A DNA stretch of 64,000 nt from Echinometra lucunter (lineage: Eukaryota > Echinodermata > Echinoidea > Camarodonta > Echinometridae), in NCBI GenBank assembly GCA_029962745.1, contig JAPZVO010000022.1:864423-928422 (forward strand), read 5' to 3'. The notes below the pieces were generated by a model. That model searched no databases and was not told where the DNA came from. It was given only the letters and a program-made list of their open reading frames with translations. The position numbers and the translations under genes were made by a program. Positions 62,435-64,000 of this stretch are shown piece by piece. Position 1 is the first letter of the stretch; every line of letters begins with the position of its first letter.

Positions 62435-62665
62435 TTGGTCAACAGCTTTACTGCCCGTCAAAGGACTTTCCTTGTTTTAAAGTATGAGCAAATGCACAGC
62501 CTCCTTACCACTCATCGTGCATTTCAAAGGCGATACCCAGATAAGCCACCACCATGCACCAAGACAATCAAGAGGAACTACCTGAAGTATCAAGAGTTTG
62601 GTACCTTTGAAATGCATGCTGAGTGGCATACAAGGAGGTTGTGCATTTGCTCATACTTTAAATCT
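62435..62665 (+). pseudogene. Transposase N-terminal HTH remnant with fold-back
   Basis: The frame FTARQRTFLVLKYEQMHSLL continues to RRYPDKPPPCTKTIKRNYLK and YQEFGTF. It fits the helix-turn-helix domain (Pfam DUF4817-like) at the N-terminus of some mariner-like transposases: F+...R.F.V..Y......+...F...+P....P....I.......E.G+. Right after it, 62605-62662 is the inverse complement of 62475-62532 (ATGCACAACCTCC block), so the sequence folds back. No catalytic domain is present. Confidence 0.65.
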
Positions 62666-62744
62666 ACAAAAATGTTCTATGTTAAACAAAACTTTAAAAT
62701 AAAAGGGAGCAGAGAAGGCAAAAGCACTCCAGCCGATTGAAAAC

Positions 62745-64000
62745 ATAAAGGCAGTGCAGAATTGTAGCACTGCAAACTTGGAATGGGCTGAAATGCACTG
62801 CTATTACATAATAGACTCTCTGTTCAAAACCAATGATGCGAAACCAATGATTTTTTTTTTCATAAGTAACAGGATTAAATGAGCTTTCAAGATATGAACA
62901 TCAAATTGGGACTAATATTATATCTTAGAATTAATTCAGCGCTCAATCAGAGGGACATTTTTGGGGGGACGCGCTGTACAGGATATAGGGAGATCTGAAT
63001 TTATGTATCCTCTCCATTTGCTGATTCACGGACTTTGCGTTGGGAAGGCCTTTTATTAGAAATGTGCATAATCTTGTATCTGACGGTAACAGATTAATCT
63101 TTTTCATTATGTGATGGAGCGTAGCGACTGAGGGGGGAGGTTTTTAACTTTCGAATAGTCAAACATTGCATTTTAGAGTATATACTTCAGCTAATTTCAA
63201 ACATCTTGTTTTAGCATTCACCCATTATTTTCCATACTTAAAACGAAATTGTTCAAATTTCCGCTGAACAATTTCAATCCACTGAAAAATCGCTGCTTGG
63301 AGCCACCCCGGTCCCGACCGTTCAGGGCGAGACACGTTTGCACATTTTAAACTATATTTGTCACATTAGCTGACACTTTTTCTTTTCAAAAAATATACAT
63401 ATATACCTAATGCCTGAAACTGAAGCACAAAAACCAAAAGGTCTACTGTTTATTCATCTATTACCTTTACTTTTTGGTGCGCTAATATTTCGATTTTATT
63501 GTTAATATTACTCACCCATTGATATAAAATGTATTTAATGTACACTATTATTACTAACATTATATCACATTATGAGAATTTTTGCTGTAATACTGTACAC
63601 GTATTTCATAATCAGATCTTTACCCGACAGATAAAAAATCAGTTATGCTTCGAGTACATAAATGTGCATTTATTGCAAGAGCAGGGATCAACACGATACG
63701 ATGTAATGCAATTTATTGCACAAACAAATAGGAAATACTGACATCTTCATTGCAAAATTGTAATAGCACAGAGACAATCCATTACAAAGCAAAAATGAAA
63801 CAAGTCTGCGTTTCATCAAAGATGGACGGAATCATTCTGGTTTCAGCTGCGACGCTGAATATGCTTTCATTGAAACACTGCAAAAAGAAATGATCAAATG
63901 TGATGAAAACATTTTGACATGGACTTAATACTTATTTTCTGACACTTTTAGGCTGTAAGGTACAACGTATATAACTCATACAAAAAAAAACAGAATTGAA
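62745..64000. other. AT-rich terminal stretch, nothing recognised
   Basis: No exon or transposon terminus was recognised. An isolated GC-rich patch lies at about 63295-63345 (GAGCCACCCCGGTCCCGACC), without a gene frame. Confidence 0.4.

Overview
The window looks like intron-rich, repeat-dense nuclear DNA of a marine invertebrate deuterostome. An echinoderm such as a sea urchin is most likely. The reasons are a secreted echinoidin-type C-type lectin, death-fold exons, GT-AG introns with consistent phases, AT-rich DNA, tRNA-derived SINEs, LINE relics and many small DNA transposons. The species call is inference. No bacterial operon, CRISPR array or viral genome is seen.

Genes. (1) 4518-7466 (+): a two-exon C-type lectin, 168 aa, with signal peptide, EPN and WND motifs. 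(2) 14633-16260 (-): death-domain exons, the last carrying a frameshift. (3) 16863-18283 (+): the 3' end of a probable single-pass membrane protein whose tail holds a YEEI motif. (4) 37215-55807 (+): a four-exon gene of 243 aa with introns up to about 11 kb. It has a PH-like N-terminal half, a duplicated proline-rich SH3-ligand-like motif and a tyrosine-rich tail. I do not recognise its family. These genes have an innate-immune or signalling flavour (inference).

Most of the rest is mobile DNA. There are three copies of a hAT-like element carrying CGAGCGAG-rich satellite (10.8-13.2, 31.0-32.3 and 49.6-51.8 kb) and a related satellite array at 34.1-37.0 kb. There are long fold-back elements at 19.0-21.3, 22.0-23.8 and 39.2-41.3 kb. 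Many MITEs have readable target-site duplications: 8-bp hAT-like at 27.1, 47.1 and 60.1 kb, 3-bp Harbinger-like at 7.6 and 53.0 kb, TTAA piggyBac-like at 37.9 kb, and TA at 49.9 kb. A 5'-truncated LINE with a 17-bp duplication sits at 28.3-29.7 kb; other LINE relics lie at about 2.8, 3.7, 9.2, 54.9, 57.7 and 58.8 kb, and SINEs at 15.7 and 33.0 kb.

Tandem DNA includes a 36-bp minisatellite with a higher-order repeat (45.3-46.8 kb, inside intron 2 of gene 4), a CCAGTT/AACTGG field (24.5-25.7 kb) and a tandem duplication of about 0.8 kb (41.6-43.2 kb). Several nested insertions can be dated relative to their hosts because an empty copy of the same site lies elsewhere in the window.
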